This document shows, one piece after another, positions 26,593 through 35,354 of a DNA stretch of 64,000 bases. The notes under the pieces are model-generated. The model searched no databases, was not told the DNA's origin, and saw nothing but the letters and a program-made list of their open reading frames with translations. Position 1 is the stretch's first letter. The number at the start of each line of letters is the position of its first letter. The DNA is from Alphaproteobacteria bacterium (lineage in GTDB: Bacteria > Pseudomonadota > Alphaproteobacteria > TMED109): the NCBI GenBank assembly GCA_022819905.1, contig JAJEGJ010000053.1, forward strand, positions 19,390 through 83,389, given 5' to 3'. Made by a program: the position numbers and the translations under genes.

Positions 26593-27960
26593 ATGATGCA
26601 ACCCAGTTCTGACTCACCTTCGGCCGGGACTGCCGTCGGTCGCCCCGGCGGCGTCCTGTCCGGTCGCTTGCGGGTGCCCGGCGACAAGTCCATATCCCAC
26701 CGCGCCTTCCTGATCTCGGCCCTTGCGGTCGGCGAGTCGCAGGCCGACGGCTGCCTCGAATCGGACGACGTGCTGGCCACGCAGGCGTGCCTCCGCGCAC
26801 TGGGTGTGGAGATCCGGCGAGCCGCTCCGGGCGCCTACCGGATTCACGGGCGGGGGATCCACGGACTGGCGCCGCCCGACGGCGTTCTCGATTGCGGCAA
26901 CAGCGGCACGGCCGCCCGCCTGCTGGCAGGGATCCTTGCCGGGCACACCTTTTCCGCCGTGCTTTCCGGCGACGCCTCGCTCCGGAGCCGGCCCATGCGG
27001 CGGGTGATCGACCCGCTCATGGCCATGGGGGCCGAGTTTCTCACGTCCCAGGACGGCAGGCTGCCGATGACCGTCACCGGGACCGACGAACTGCTGCCCC
27101 TCGACTGGAGTAGCGCGGTGCCGTCCGCCCAGGTGAAGACGTGCGTGCTGCTCGCCGGGTTGCATGCGAGCGGCACCACCACCGTGGTGGAACCCCGCCC
27201 CAGCCGGGATCACGGCGAGCGCATGCTGCGCGGGTTTGGCGCGGCCGTGTCTACGGCCGCGGTTGATGGCGGCCTGGCCGTGTCGGTGGAGGGCAACGCG
27301 CCGCTGCGCCCGACAGCGATTTCGGTTCCCGGGGACGTGTCGTCGGCGGCGTTCCCGATCGTGGCTGCGCTGCTTGCAGACGGCTCCGAGGTGGAATTCG
27401 AAAGAGTCGGCACCAATCCGACCCGAACCGGCGTGCTGGACGCGCTCCGTGCGATGGGGGCCGACATCGACGAGGAGGCCGTTGCCGGCGCGGGAGGCGA
27501 ACCGATGGCCAACCTCCGCGTGCGCGGCCGCGCCGGTGGTCTGCGGGCAGTGGATCTCGGGCCCGAATACGCGCCTCGAACGATTGACGAGTATCCCGCG
27601 CTGGCGATGGCCGCCGCCTGCGCCGATGGCGTAAGCCGGTTCCGCGGTGTCGGCGAGCTTCGGGTCAAGGAGAGCGATCGGCTCGAGGTGCTCCGGTCTG
27701 GCCTGGTTGCGGCGGGGGTTGCCGCGCGGGTCGAGGATGACGACCTGCTGATCGAGGGCACGCCGCGCCCCCGCGGCGGCGTGCGGATCAATTCGTCGCT
27801 GGATCACCGGATTGCCATGGCGTTCCTGATCCTGGGTACGGCCTGCGCGGAACCCATCGAAGTCAAGGGGGCGGGCACGATCCGTACCAGCTGGCCGGAA
27901 TTCGGCGCGGCCATGCGTCACCTTGGCGCCGCGATCGACACAGGGACGGCTGCACCGTGA
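26593..27960 (+). CDS. aroA: 3-phosphoshikimate 1-carboxyvinyltransferase (EPSP synthase)
   Basis: This 455-residue enzyme catalyses the sixth step of the shikimate pathway, joining PEP to shikimate-3-phosphate. The PEP/S3P site VPGDKSISHRAFL, the loop LDCGNSGTAARLL, SAQVKTCVLLAGL, the catalytic Asp in RTIDEYPALAMA and the Glu in RVKESDR are all present. The sequence is closest to the class II (Agrobacterium CP4-like) branch, but the loop has Gly where CP4 has the Ala that lowers glyphosate binding. It begins the long operon and overlaps cmk by GTGA. ATG codons at 26593 and 26596 are both possible starts. Confidence 0.96.
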   Translation: MMQPSSDSPSAGTAVGRPGGVLSGRLRVPGDKSISHRAFLISALAVGESQADGCLESDDVLATQACLRALGVEIRRAAPGAYRIHGRGIHGLAPPDGVLDCGNSGTAARLLAGILAGHTFSAVLSGDASLRSRPMRRVIDPLMAMGAEFLTSQDGRLPMTVTGTDELLPLDWSSAVPSAQVKTCVLLAGLHASGTTTVVEPRPSRDHGERMLRGFGAAVSTAAVDGGLAVSVEGNAPLRPTAISVPGDVSSAAFPIVAALLADGSEVEFERVGTNPTRTGVLDALRAMGADIDEEAVAGAGGEPMANLRVRGRAGGLRAVDLGPEYAPRTIDEYPALAMAAACADGVSRFRGVGELRVKESDRLEVLRSGLVAAGVAARVEDDDLLIEGTPRPRGGVRINSSLDHRIAMAFLILGTACAEPIEVKGAGTIRTSWPEFGAAMRHLGAAIDTGTAAP

Positions 27961-28670
27961 TCATCGCCGTGGACGGGCCGGCGGCAGTCGGCACCGGCAC
28001 GCTGGCCCGGGGGCTGGCGGAACAGTTCAACCTGGCCCACCTCGACAGCGGCCTCCTGTACCGCGCCGTCGCTGCGCGCGTGCTCGCGACCGGCGGCGAC
28101 GGCTCCGATCCGGTCGGCGCCGAGGAAGCGGCGCAGGCCGTTACGATGCAGGACCTGACCGAGCCCGATCTGCGGAGTGAACGTGTGGGTCGGGTTGCCT
28201 CGATGGTGGCCGTGCACCCGGGCGTTCGGGGCTCGCTGCTGGAGCGCCAGCGGAACTTTGCGCGTCATCCGCCCGGCGGGGCGGCCGGTGCCGTGCTCGA
28301 CGGACGGGACATCGGAACCGTGGTACTGCCCGACGCCGACGTGAAGATTTTCCTGGCCGGATCAGCCGAAGTCCGGTTAGCTCGGCGGGTCAAGGAGTTG
28401 CGGGCCCGTGGAGAGCCGTTTATACAAGCCCGTGTTGAGCAGGACATGCGAGAGCGTGACCAGCGCGACCGGTCTCGCGCGGCAGCACCGCTTGCGGCCG
28501 CTACCGACGCGCATGTGATCGATACCACAGAACTTGACGCCGACGCTGTGCTTGATACGGCCTGTCGGCTGGTGAGGTCGAGTCCGAGGGCCTCACGCAG
28601 GATGGTTCGCGCGATCAGCGGCGAACTATCGGACACCGCCCTGAAGGTGCGGAATCAGGAGAGCCCATGA
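27957..28670 (+). CDS. cmk: Cytidylate kinase with altered Walker A motif
   Basis: This 237-residue kinase phosphorylates CMP and dCMP. The usual aroA-cmk-rpsA position, the VLDGRDIGTVVLPDADVK motif, the FLAGSAEVRLARRVKELRARG region and the DQRDRSRAAAPL lid all match Cmk. The P-loop is unusual: it reads GPAAVGTGT where the family has GPAASGKGT, so the ATP-phosphate-binding lysine is Thr and the preceding Ser is Val. Both changes are whole-codon differences (gtc, acc). The gene starts at a GTG overlapping aroA and overlaps rpsA by ATGA. Activity is uncertain, although the gene is otherwise intact. Confidence 0.93.
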   Translation: MIIAVDGPAAVGTGTLARGLAEQFNLAHLDSGLLYRAVAARVLATGGDGSDPVGAEEAAQAVTMQDLTEPDLRSERVGRVASMVAVHPGVRGSLLERQRNFARHPPGGAAGAVLDGRDIGTVVLPDADVKIFLAGSAEVRLARRVKELRARGEPFIQARVEQDMRERDQRDRSRAAAPLAAATDAHVIDTTELDADAVLDTACRLVRSSPRASRRMVRAISGELSDTALKVRNQESP

Positions 28671-30373
28671 GCAACACAGTGCCGTCCGCCGAGACGCACC
28701 CCGCATTCGAGGAGAACTTCGACGAGCTGTTCGCGGCGTCGGTCGCCGCCACCGAGAAACGTGAAGGCACCGTTGTCGTTGGCAAGGTCATCGCCTTGGA
28801 GAACGACGCCGCCGTGATTGATGTCGGCCTCAAGGCCGAAGGCCGCGTCCCGTTCAAGGAATTCATCGCGCACGGACACGGCAGCGAGCCTGCCGTCGGG
28901 GACGAGGTCGAGGTATTTCTCGACCGCATCGAAAATCGGAACGGCGAAGCGGTGCTGTCGCGCGACCGCGCGCGGCGGGAGCAGGCCTGGGCTGAACTCG
29001 AGGAAGCGTTCGAAGCCAAGACGCAGGTGACGGGGATCATCTGGGGGCGGGTCAAGGGCGGCTACACGGTCGACCTGCAGGGGGCCAGCGCGTTTCTCCC
29101 CCGCAGCCAGGTGGACCTCCGACCGGTCCGCGACGCCCAGCATCTGTTCGGCACCAAGCAGCCCTTCTACATCCTGAAGATGGACCGCCGACGCGGGAAC
29201 ATCGTGATCTCGCGGCGCGCCGTCCTAGAGGAAACCCGCGCCGAGGCGCGCGCCGAATTGGTGGCCACGCTCAAGGAAGGGCAGATTCTCGACGGGGTGG
29301 TCAAGAACATCACCGAGTACGGCGCCTTCGTGGACCTGGGCGAGGTGGACGGTCTGCTGCACGTGGCGGACATGAGCTGGCGGCGTGTGCATCACCCGAG
29401 CGAAGTCGTGTCGGTCGGGCAGAAGCTCCGCGTGCAGGTGGTGCGGTTCAACCCGGCCACGCAGCGGATCAGCCTCGGAATCAAGCAACTCGAGGCGGAC
29501 CCGTGGGAAGGGGTCGTCGAGAAGTATCCGAAGAGCACCAAGTTCCGCGGCCGCGTCACGAACATCACCGAGTACGGCGCCTTCGTAGAACTGGAGCCCG
29601 GTATCGAGGGCCTGGTCCATGTCTCCGAAATGAGCTGGACCCGCAAGAACGTGCCGCCGTCGAAGCTGGTGTCCACGAGCGAAGAGGTCGAAGTGATGAT
29701 CCTCGGCGTGGACCCCAACCGCCGTCGCGTCAGCCTGGGGATGCGCCAGTGCGCCGGGAACCCCTGGGAGAAGTTTGCCGACGAGCATCCGGTCGGCAGC
29801 GTCATCGAGGGCGAAGTCCGCAACATCACCGAGTTCGGTGTGTTCCTGGGCATGCCGGGCGACATCGACGGCCTCATTCACCTGAGCGACCTCGATGCCT
29901 CGCGTCCCGGTGAAGAGGCCATCAAGGAATTCCGGAAAGGCGACCGGGTCCGGGCGAAGGTGCTCGAAATCGACGTCGAGAAGGAGCGCATCAACCTCAG
30001 CACGCGCCAGCTCGAGGAAGAGAAGGTGGCCGGCGCGCTGGCGCCGTATTCGCGCGGCCAGGTCGTGACCTGCGTGGTCACGGAGGTCACCGACAGCGGC
30101 CTGCGGGTGACGGTGGACGAGGTCAACGGCTTCATTCGTCGCAGCGACCTGTCGAAGCTCCGCACCGACCAGAATCCGCACCGGTTTGCGGTTGGCGAGC
30201 GGGTGGACGCCAAGGTGGTGTCGATCGACACCAAGGCGGCGCGCCTGGTCCTGTCGATCAAGTCCCTCGAGATCGAGGAGGAGCAGCGCGTGCTCCGCGA
30301 ATACGGGTCCAGCGAGTCCGGAGCGTCGCTCGGCGACATCCTGAGCGAGGCGCTGAAGCCGAAGGAGGAGTGA
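28667..30373 (+). CDS. rpsA: 30S ribosomal protein S1
   Basis: This 568-residue protein binds mRNA on the small subunit and promotes initiation. It has six S1 (OB-fold) repeats. Repeats 3-5 are the most alike and contain NITEYGAFVDL, NITEYGAFVEL and NITEFGVFLGM, each followed by GLLHV, GLVHV or GLIHL-type strands. An acidic N-terminal tail (TFEENFDELF-like) precedes repeat 1, as in other S1 proteins. It overlaps cmk by ATGA and is followed by ihfB after 93 bases, the common proteobacterial order. Confidence 0.97.
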   Translation: MSNTVPSAETHPAFEENFDELFAASVAATEKREGTVVVGKVIALENDAAVIDVGLKAEGRVPFKEFIAHGHGSEPAVGDEVEVFLDRIENRNGEAVLSRDRARREQAWAELEEAFEAKTQVTGIIWGRVKGGYTVDLQGASAFLPRSQVDLRPVRDAQHLFGTKQPFYILKMDRRRGNIVISRRAVLEETRAEARAELVATLKEGQILDGVVKNITEYGAFVDLGEVDGLLHVADMSWRRVHHPSEVVSVGQKLRVQVVRFNPATQRISLGIKQLEADPWEGVVEKYPKSTKFRGRVTNITEYGAFVELEPGIEGLVHVSEMSWTRKNVPPSKLVSTSEEVEVMILGVDPNRRRVSLGMRQCAGNPWEKFADEHPVGSVIEGEVRNITEFGVFLGMPGDIDGLIHLSDLDASRPGEEAIKEFRKGDRVRAKVLEIDVEKERINLSTRQLEEEKVAGALAPYSRGQVVTCVVTEVTDSGLRVTVDEVNGFIRRSDLSKLRTDQNPHRFAVGERVDAKVVSIDTKAARLVLSIKSLEIEEEQRVLREYGSSESGASLGDILSEALKPKEE

Positions 30374-30466
30374 CGCCCCGGTGGCGGATCTGCTCCACGG
30401 TTTGACCGGCACGCCGCGATTTGGCAGGAATCAGCGTGGAGATTCGTCCATGGGAGGTACGTCCCC

Positions 30467-30751
30467 GTGAACCGGTCTGACTTGGTAAAGCGGATCCAGA
30501 AGGCATATCCAGACCTGCATGGTGTGGAAGCCGACCGGGTCGTCCGAATCGTCTTCAACGAGATCGAGGAAGCTCTTGCTAGGGGGGATCGCGCCGAGTT
30601 TCGCGGGTTCGGCAGCTTCTCGGTGCGTCTTCGCCCTGCCCATACGGGCCGCAATCCGAAGACCGGCGCCGCGGTGCAGGTACCCGAGAAGAGCGTGCCG
30701 TACTTCCGCGCCGGCAAGGAACTCAGGAAAAGGGTCGATACCGAGGAGTAA
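30467..30751 (+). CDS. ihfB: Integration host factor subunit beta
   Basis: This 94-residue DNA-bending protein of the HU/IHF family starts at a GTG (MNRSDLVKRI). The conserved beta-arm region RGFGSFSVRLRPAHTGRNPKTG carries the proline that intercalates DNA, and the VPYFRAGKELRKRV ending is the IHF-beta signature. It pairs with IHF-alpha (not in the window) to shape promoters and recombination sites. Its location directly after rpsA is the usual place for ihfB. Confidence 0.94.
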   Translation: MNRSDLVKRIQKAYPDLHGVEADRVVRIVFNEIEEALARGDRAEFRGFGSFSVRLRPAHTGRNPKTGAAVQVPEKSVPYFRAGKELRKRVDTEE

Positions 30752-30775
30752 TCGCGGGGCTCGACCCGGGGTCAC

Positions 30776-31015
30776 ATGATGCTGCGCCTTGCGCGGCGCA
30801 TCGCCGTCCTGCTTCTCACGCTGCTGTTCATCCCGTTCGCGCTGTCGAACCGGCAGACCGTGGCGCTGGCCTTCTGGCCCTTCGAAGGAGTCGTCGAGGT
30901 GCCTCTCTACCTGCTTCTGGTGGCGGTACTCGCCCTGGGGATCATCCTCGGTGGCTTCGCACGGCTCGTTGAGCGGCTGGGGTCACGCGGACGTCCGGGG
31001 CGCGTGTCGTCGTGA
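30776..31015 (+). CDS. lapA: LapA-domain (DUF1049) inner-membrane protein
   Basis: This 79-residue protein has two membrane helices (AVLLLTLLFIPFALSN and VPLYLLLVAVLALGIILGG) separated by the conserved N-x-Q-x-V-x-L-x-F-WPF motif (SNRQTVALAFWPF). LapA proteins act in assembly or quality control of lipopolysaccharide at the inner membrane. The gene lies between ihfB and pyrF, as in many proteobacteria, and its stop overlaps the pyrF GTG. Two ATG codons in a row begin it (30776, 30779). Confidence 0.86.
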   Translation: MMLRLARRIAVLLLTLLFIPFALSNRQTVALAFWPFEGVVEVPLYLLLVAVLALGIILGGFARLVERLGSRGRPGRVSS

Positions 31016-31722
31016 CGCAGCGGTCCGGCGCGCGAATCGTCGTCGCCATCGATACGCCCGACGTCGAACGCGCAGAAGCGCTCGCGAGCGAATGTCGGTC
31101 GGCCGCGGCGGTGAAGCTCGGGCTCGAGTTCTTCGCGGCGCAGGGACCATCGGGCGTAGAGCGTGTCGGGCAGGCCGGCGCCCCGCTGTTCCTGGATCTG
31201 AAGCTGCACGACATTCCGAACACGGTGGTGGGCGCCATCCGGGCGCTCCGGCCGCTCGCTCCCGCCATGCTGACCGTGCACGCCGGCGGCGGCAGCGCCA
31301 TGCTGGCGTCCGCGCAGGCGGCAACCCAGACATACGAAGAGCCGCCGGCGCTGCTCGGCGTGACCACCCTCACCAGTCTCGATTCAGCCGACACCGCGGC
31401 GATCGGGGTCCATGGTTCCACTTCCGACCAGGTGGTCCGGCTGGCCATGCTTGCCCGCAACGCCGGCCTCGCCGGCATCGTCTGTGCGCCGACCGAGGCG
31501 GCGCGGGTGCGCAGCGAGACCGGACCCGATTTCCTGATCGTGACCCCGGGTATCCGCCCGGCAACATCCGCGGTACAGGATCAGAAACGCGTGGCCACGC
31601 CGTCGGTAGCAGCGGCGGCCGGCGCCGACCTGCTGGTCATCGGCAGGCCGATCACGGGCGCCGAGCATCCGGCCGAAGCCCTCGCGGCCATCGCGTCCGA
31701 GCTGCGGGCCGCCCCGCGGTGA
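31012..31722 (+). CDS. pyrF: Orotidine 5'-phosphate decarboxylase
   Basis: This 236-residue TIM-barrel enzyme makes UMP from OMP, the last step of de novo pyrimidine synthesis. The catalytic D-x-K-x-x-D motif is in FLDLKLHDIPNTV, with a second Lys in AAVKLGLEFF. The phosphate-binding IVTPGIRP and LLVIGRPITGA segments close the barrel. It starts at a GTG overlapping lapA (GTGA) and ends in a GTGA overlap with trpF, so translation is coupled on both sides. Confidence 0.95.
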   Translation: MTQRSGARIVVAIDTPDVERAEALASECRSAAAVKLGLEFFAAQGPSGVERVGQAGAPLFLDLKLHDIPNTVVGAIRALRPLAPAMLTVHAGGGSAMLASAQAATQTYEEPPALLGVTTLTSLDSADTAAIGVHGSTSDQVVRLAMLARNAGLAGIVCAPTEAARVRSETGPDFLIVTPGIRPATSAVQDQKRVATPSVAAAAGADLLVIGRPITGAEHPAEALAAIASELRAAPR

Positions 31723-32384
31723 GCGTGCAGGTCAAGATCTGCGGTCTCCGCGAGCCGGGACATGCCGCCCTGGCGGCGGCGCACGGGGCACGGTGGATCG
31801 GGGTGGTGTTCTTCCCTGCCTCGCCCCGGTACGTGGAACTCGACCGGGCACGCGCGATCGCGGCCGTTCTGCCGTTGTCGGTCGAGGCGGTCGGGGTGAT
31901 GGTGGACCCTGATGACGAGGCGGTGCAGGCGGCCGCCGCCAGCGGCCTCGGCGCCTTGCAACTGCACGGTCGCGAGACGCCGGAGCGGGTCGCGGCCGTG
32001 AAACGGATCGCGGGCGTTCCCGTGATCAAGGCCCTGGGGATCTCCACGCAGGACGATGCGCGTCGCGCGGCATCGTTCAGCGGGGCTGCCGACATGGTGC
32101 TCTTCGACGCCCGCCCGCCTGAAGGGGCCACGCGTCCAGGGGGCAATGCGCGGGCGTTCGACTGGCAGGTCCTCAGCGGCCTCGACCTCCAGCTCCCGTG
32201 GATCCTCTCGGGCGGACTGACGCCGGCCAATGTCGGGGAGGCCGTCGCGAGATCGGGCGCGGCGGCCGTCGATGTCTCGTCGGGGATCGAGCGCGCGCCC
32301 GGCGAGAAGGACGAGGCGCTGATCGTGGAATTCCTGGCCGCCGCGCGGGCACCCGTGCAACGCCCGGCGCCGGTTTTGCAGTAA
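31719..32384 (+). CDS. trpF: Phosphoribosylanthranilate isomerase
   Basis: This 221-residue TIM-barrel enzyme of tryptophan synthesis starts at the GTG at 31719 ([14 protein letters not shown]). The catalytic Cys is in VKICGL and the Asp is in [11 protein letters not shown]. The phosphate-binding strands [13 protein letters not shown] and AVDVSSGIE are intact. It overlaps pyrF by four bases and is followed by trpB after 35 bases. The order trpF-trpB-trpA is the alphaproteobacterial one, with the other trp genes elsewhere. Confidence 0.94.
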   Translation: MSVQVKICGLREPGHAALAAAHGARWIGVVFFPASPRYVELDRARAIAAVLPLSVEAVGVMVDPDDEAVQAAAASGLGALQLHGRETPERVAAVKRIAGVPVIKALGISTQDDARRAASFSGAADMVLFDARPPEGATRPGGNARAFDWQVLSGLDLQLPWILSGGLTPANVGEAVARSGAAAVDVSSGIERAPGEKDEALIVEFLAAARAPVQRPAPVLQ

Positions 32385-32419
32385 GGTCGGCAACGACCCA
32401 CTGTCGGCGGATACGCACT

Positions 32420-33631
32420 ATGGACCAGTCCAACACCCTCCGGAGCGGACCCGACGAGGACGGGCACTTCGGAACGTACGGCGGCAGATTCGTCGCCGAG
32501 ACCCTGATGCCGCTGATCCTCGATCTGGAGGAACACTATGCGGCGGCCTCGCGGGACGAAGCGTTCTGGTCTGAATTCAACGATCTGCTCAAGCATTACG
32601 TCGGGCGCCCCAGCCCGCTGACCTTCGCGCCGCGCATCACCGAACGGTTCGGCGGCGCCAAGATCTATTTCAAGCGCGACGAGCTCAACCACACGGGGGC
32701 CCACAAGATCAACAATTGCATTGGGCAGATCCTCCTGGCCCGGCGCATGAAGAAGACCCGCATCATCGCCGAGACCGGGGCCGGGCAGCATGGCGTCGCG
32801 ACCGCGACGGTGTGCGCGCGGTTCGGCATGCCGTGCACGGTGTACATGGGCGAGACGGACATCGAGCGCCAGCAACCTAACGTCTTTCGCATGCGCCTGC
32901 TCGGCGCCGAGGTGCGCCCGGTGAGTTCGGGCACGCGCACGCTGAAGGACGCCATGAACGAGGCGCTTCGTGACTGGGTCGCGAACGTCGAGGACACCTT
33001 CTACATCATCGGCACGGTGGCGGGACCGCATCCGTACCCGGCGCTGGTCCGTGACTTCCAGGCCGTGATCGGCAACGAGGTGCGGGAGCAGATCGTGGAG
33101 GCCGAGGGACGGCTGCCGGACACGCTGGTCGCCTGCATCGGCGGCGGGTCCAATGCGATGGGGCTGTTTCATCCGTTCCTGGACGACCCCGACGTCCGTC
33201 TGGTCGGCGTCGAAGCGGGCGGCGAGGGCGTCGAGACGGGGCGCCATGCGGCCTCGCTCACGGCGGGGCGGCCCGGCGTGCTGCACGGCAACCGCACCTA
33301 CCTGCTGCAGAACGATGACGGCCAGATCAACGACGCGCATTCGATCTCGGCGGGCCTCGACTATCCGGGAATCGGGCCGGAACATGCCTGGCTGCACGAT
33401 GTCGGGCGGGTCGAGTACGTGTCGGTGACCGACACCGAGGCGCTGGCGGCGTTTCAGCTCTGCACGGAGCTCGAGGGGATCCTGCCGGCGCTCGAGCCCA
33501 GCCACGCGCTCGCGCACGTGGCGAAGATCGCGCCGGACCTGCCGGCCGATCACCTGCTGGTCATGAACCTCTGCGGGCGCGGTGACAAGGACGTCTTTTC
33601 GGTGGCCGAGGCGCTGGGAGTCGAGTTGTGA
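32420..33631 (+). CDS. trpB: Tryptophan synthase beta chain
   Basis: This 403-residue PLP enzyme condenses indole with serine. The start is the ATG at 32420; a longer open frame upstream runs antisense-like through trpF and is rejected. The PLP-binding lysine lies in [12 protein letters not shown], the phosphate cup is [10 protein letters not shown], and the catalytic region [13 protein letters not shown] is complete. It ends in a GTGA overlap with trpA, as expected for subunits made in equal amounts. Confidence 0.97.
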   Translation: MDQSNTLRSGPDEDGHFGTYGGRFVAETLMPLILDLEEHYAAASRDEAFWSEFNDLLKHYVGRPSPLTFAPRITERFGGAKIYFKRDELNHTGAHKINNCIGQILLARRMKKTRIIAETGAGQHGVATATVCARFGMPCTVYMGETDIERQQPNVFRMRLLGAEVRPVSSGTRTLKDAMNEALRDWVANVEDTFYIIGTVAGPHPYPALVRDFQAVIGNEVREQIVEAEGRLPDTLVACIGGGSNAMGLFHPFLDDPDVRLVGVEAGGEGVETGRHAASLTAGRPGVLHGNRTYLLQNDDGQINDAHSISAGLDYPGIGPEHAWLHDVGRVEYVSVTDTEALAAFQLCTELEGILPALEPSHALAHVAKIAPDLPADHLLVMNLCGRGDKDVFSVAEALGVEL

Positions 33632-34455
33632 GCAACCGCATCGATGCGCGGTTCCGCCGGCTGGCCGAGGAACGCCGGGCCGGCCTGGTCACGTTCGTGA
33701 CCGCCGGCGACCCGAACCCCGCCGAGAGCCGGCGCATCCTGGCCGACCTGCCGCGGGCCGGCGCTGACGTGATCGAGCTCGGCATGCCGTTCAGCGATCC
33801 GATGGCGGACGGCCCGGCGATCCAGAAGAGCTCGCTGCGGGCCCTCAAGGCGGGTCAGACCCTGGCCGAGACGCTGGCGATGGTGGCCGAGTTCCGGTCC
33901 GGCGACGACGCGACGCCGATCGTGCTCATGGGGTACTACAACCCGATCTTCTCCTACGGGGTGGACCGGTTTCTCGAGGACGCGACCGGCGCCGGCGTGG
34001 ACGGCCTGATCGTCGTGGACCTGCCGCCCGAGGCGGATTCCGAACTCTGCCTTCCCGCGCGTGCCTGCGGGATCGACTTCATCCGACTGGCCACCCCGAC
34101 CACGGACGACCGCCGGCTGCCCAGCGTCCTCCGGAACGCGTCGGGCTTTCTCTACTATGTCTCGATCACCGGGATCACCGGTACACGCGTGGGGGAGTCG
34201 GACGTGGTGGCCGGGGCGCTCGCCCGCATTCGTGCCCATACCACCCTGCCCATCGCCGTCGGGTTCGGGATCAGAAGCCCCGAGCAGGCCTCGCGGATCG
34301 CCGAGACCGCGGATGCCGTGGTGGTGGGCTCGGCGCTTGTCGGCGCGGTCGAGCAAGCCCCCGGGAACGCCGCTGCCGCGGTCTCCGAGCTCGTGGAGGA
34401 ACTGAAGGCCGGCGTGCTGTCCGCGCGAGGGGGTGCCCGGGGAGGTCGCGCATGA
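33628..34455 (+). CDS. trpA: Tryptophan synthase alpha chain
   Basis: This 275-residue TIM barrel splits indole-3-glycerol phosphate. The catalytic Glu is in [11 protein letters not shown] and the catalytic Asp in MADGPAIQ. The phosphate site includes [10 protein letters not shown] and VVVGSALV. It starts at a GTG overlapping trpB and its stop overlaps the accD ATG. Loop 6 reads [12 protein letters not shown], as usual. Confidence 0.97.
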   Translation: MSNRIDARFRRLAEERRAGLVTFVTAGDPNPAESRRILADLPRAGADVIELGMPFSDPMADGPAIQKSSLRALKAGQTLAETLAMVAEFRSGDDATPIVLMGYYNPIFSYGVDRFLEDATGAGVDGLIVVDLPPEADSELCLPARACGIDFIRLATPTTDDRRLPSVLRNASGFLYYVSITGITGTRVGESDVVAGALARIRAHTTLPIAVGFGIRSPEQASRIAETADAVVVGSALVGAVEQAPGNAAAAVSELVEELKAGVLSARGGARGGRA

Positions 34456-35354
34456 GCTGGCTGTCCGAATTCATCCGGCCCAAGCTGCAGGCAGTCGTGG
34501 GCCGGCAGGCCGTTCCGGACCTGTGGACCAAGTGCCTTGGCTGCGACCGCATGATGTTCCACAAGGAACTGGAGGCGCAACTCCGGGTGTGTTCGGCGTG
34601 CGGCCATCACCTGCAGATGCCGGTCAGCGCCCGCCTCGAGCTCCTGTTCGACGAGGGCAGCTACGAATTGATGGAGCTGCCGGCAGTCGAGGAAGACCCG
34701 CTGCGGTTCCGGGACCGCAAGCGCTATACGGAGCGGCTGAAGGTTGCCCGCGCGGAATCGGATGCCGCCGACGCGATTGCGGTGGCCACCGGGGAGATTG
34801 GCTTGCGTCCTTCGGTGGTCGCGGTGCTTGACTTCGGCTTCATGGGCGGCTCCATGGGGATGGCCGTCGGCGAGGGGCTGGTACGGGCGGCGGAATTCGC
34901 CAGGAAGCAAGGCCAGCCGTTGATCGCGGTCACCGCTTCCGGCGGCGCCCGCATGCAGGAGGGGATTCTCTCGTTGATGCAGTTGCCGCGCACGGTCGCG
35001 GCGATCGAGGATGCGCGGGAAGCGGGCTGTCCGTACGTCGTGATCCTCACGCATCCCACCACCGGTGGAGTGACGGCGTCGTTCGCCATGCTCGGCGACG
35101 TGGCGCTGGCGGAGCCCGGTGCGTTGATCGGGTTTGCCGGGCCGCGGGTCATCGAGAACACGGTCGGCGAAACCCTCCCGGAGAACTTCCAGCGTGCCGA
35201 AAAGGTGTGCGAGCTCGGAATGATCGACGCCGTGGTGCCGCGCTCGGAGCTGAAGGCCACGCTGGTACGCATTCTCGCGCATCTGACCAACGTCCCCCTG
35301 CCGCCTCGAGAAGACACGACAGCGGGTTCCACCAGCGTTGCCGTCATCGCTTGA
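34452..35354 (+). CDS. accD: Acetyl-CoA carboxylase carboxyltransferase subunit beta
   Basis: This 300-residue subunit of acetyl-CoA carboxylase transfers the carboxyl group from carboxybiotin to acetyl-CoA. It begins with the bacterial four-cysteine zinc ribbon (KCLGCDRM ... VCSACGHH). It continues with the crotonase-like carboxyltransferase domain, including [10 protein letters not shown] and [15 protein letters not shown]. Length is standard. It overlaps trpA by ATGA and overlaps folC by 17 bases. Confidence 0.96.
   Translation: MSWLSEFIRPKLQAVVGRQAVPDLWTKCLGCDRMMFHKELEAQLRVCSACGHHLQMPVSARLELLFDEGSYELMELPAVEEDPLRFRDRKRYTERLKVARAESDAADAIAVATGEIGLRPSVVAVLDFGFMGGSMGMAVGEGLVRAAEFARKQGQPLIAVTASGGARMQEGILSLMQLPRTVAAIEDAREAGCPYVVILTHPTTGGVTASFAMLGDVALAEPGALIGFAGPRVIENTVGETLPENFQRAEKVCELGMIDAVVPRSELKATLVRILAHLTNVPLPPREDTTAGSTSVAVIA

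Noticed and set aside
26593..27960. Class II EPSP synthase taken as naturally glyphosate-tolerant
   Set aside because: The loop reads GNSGT with the usual Gly; the Ala of the tolerant CP4 enzyme is absent, so tolerance is not supported by this residue.
31652..33553. Leftward frame of about 633 codons across trpF and trpB
   Set aside because: It is antisense to complete tryptophan genes in a tightly packed operon.
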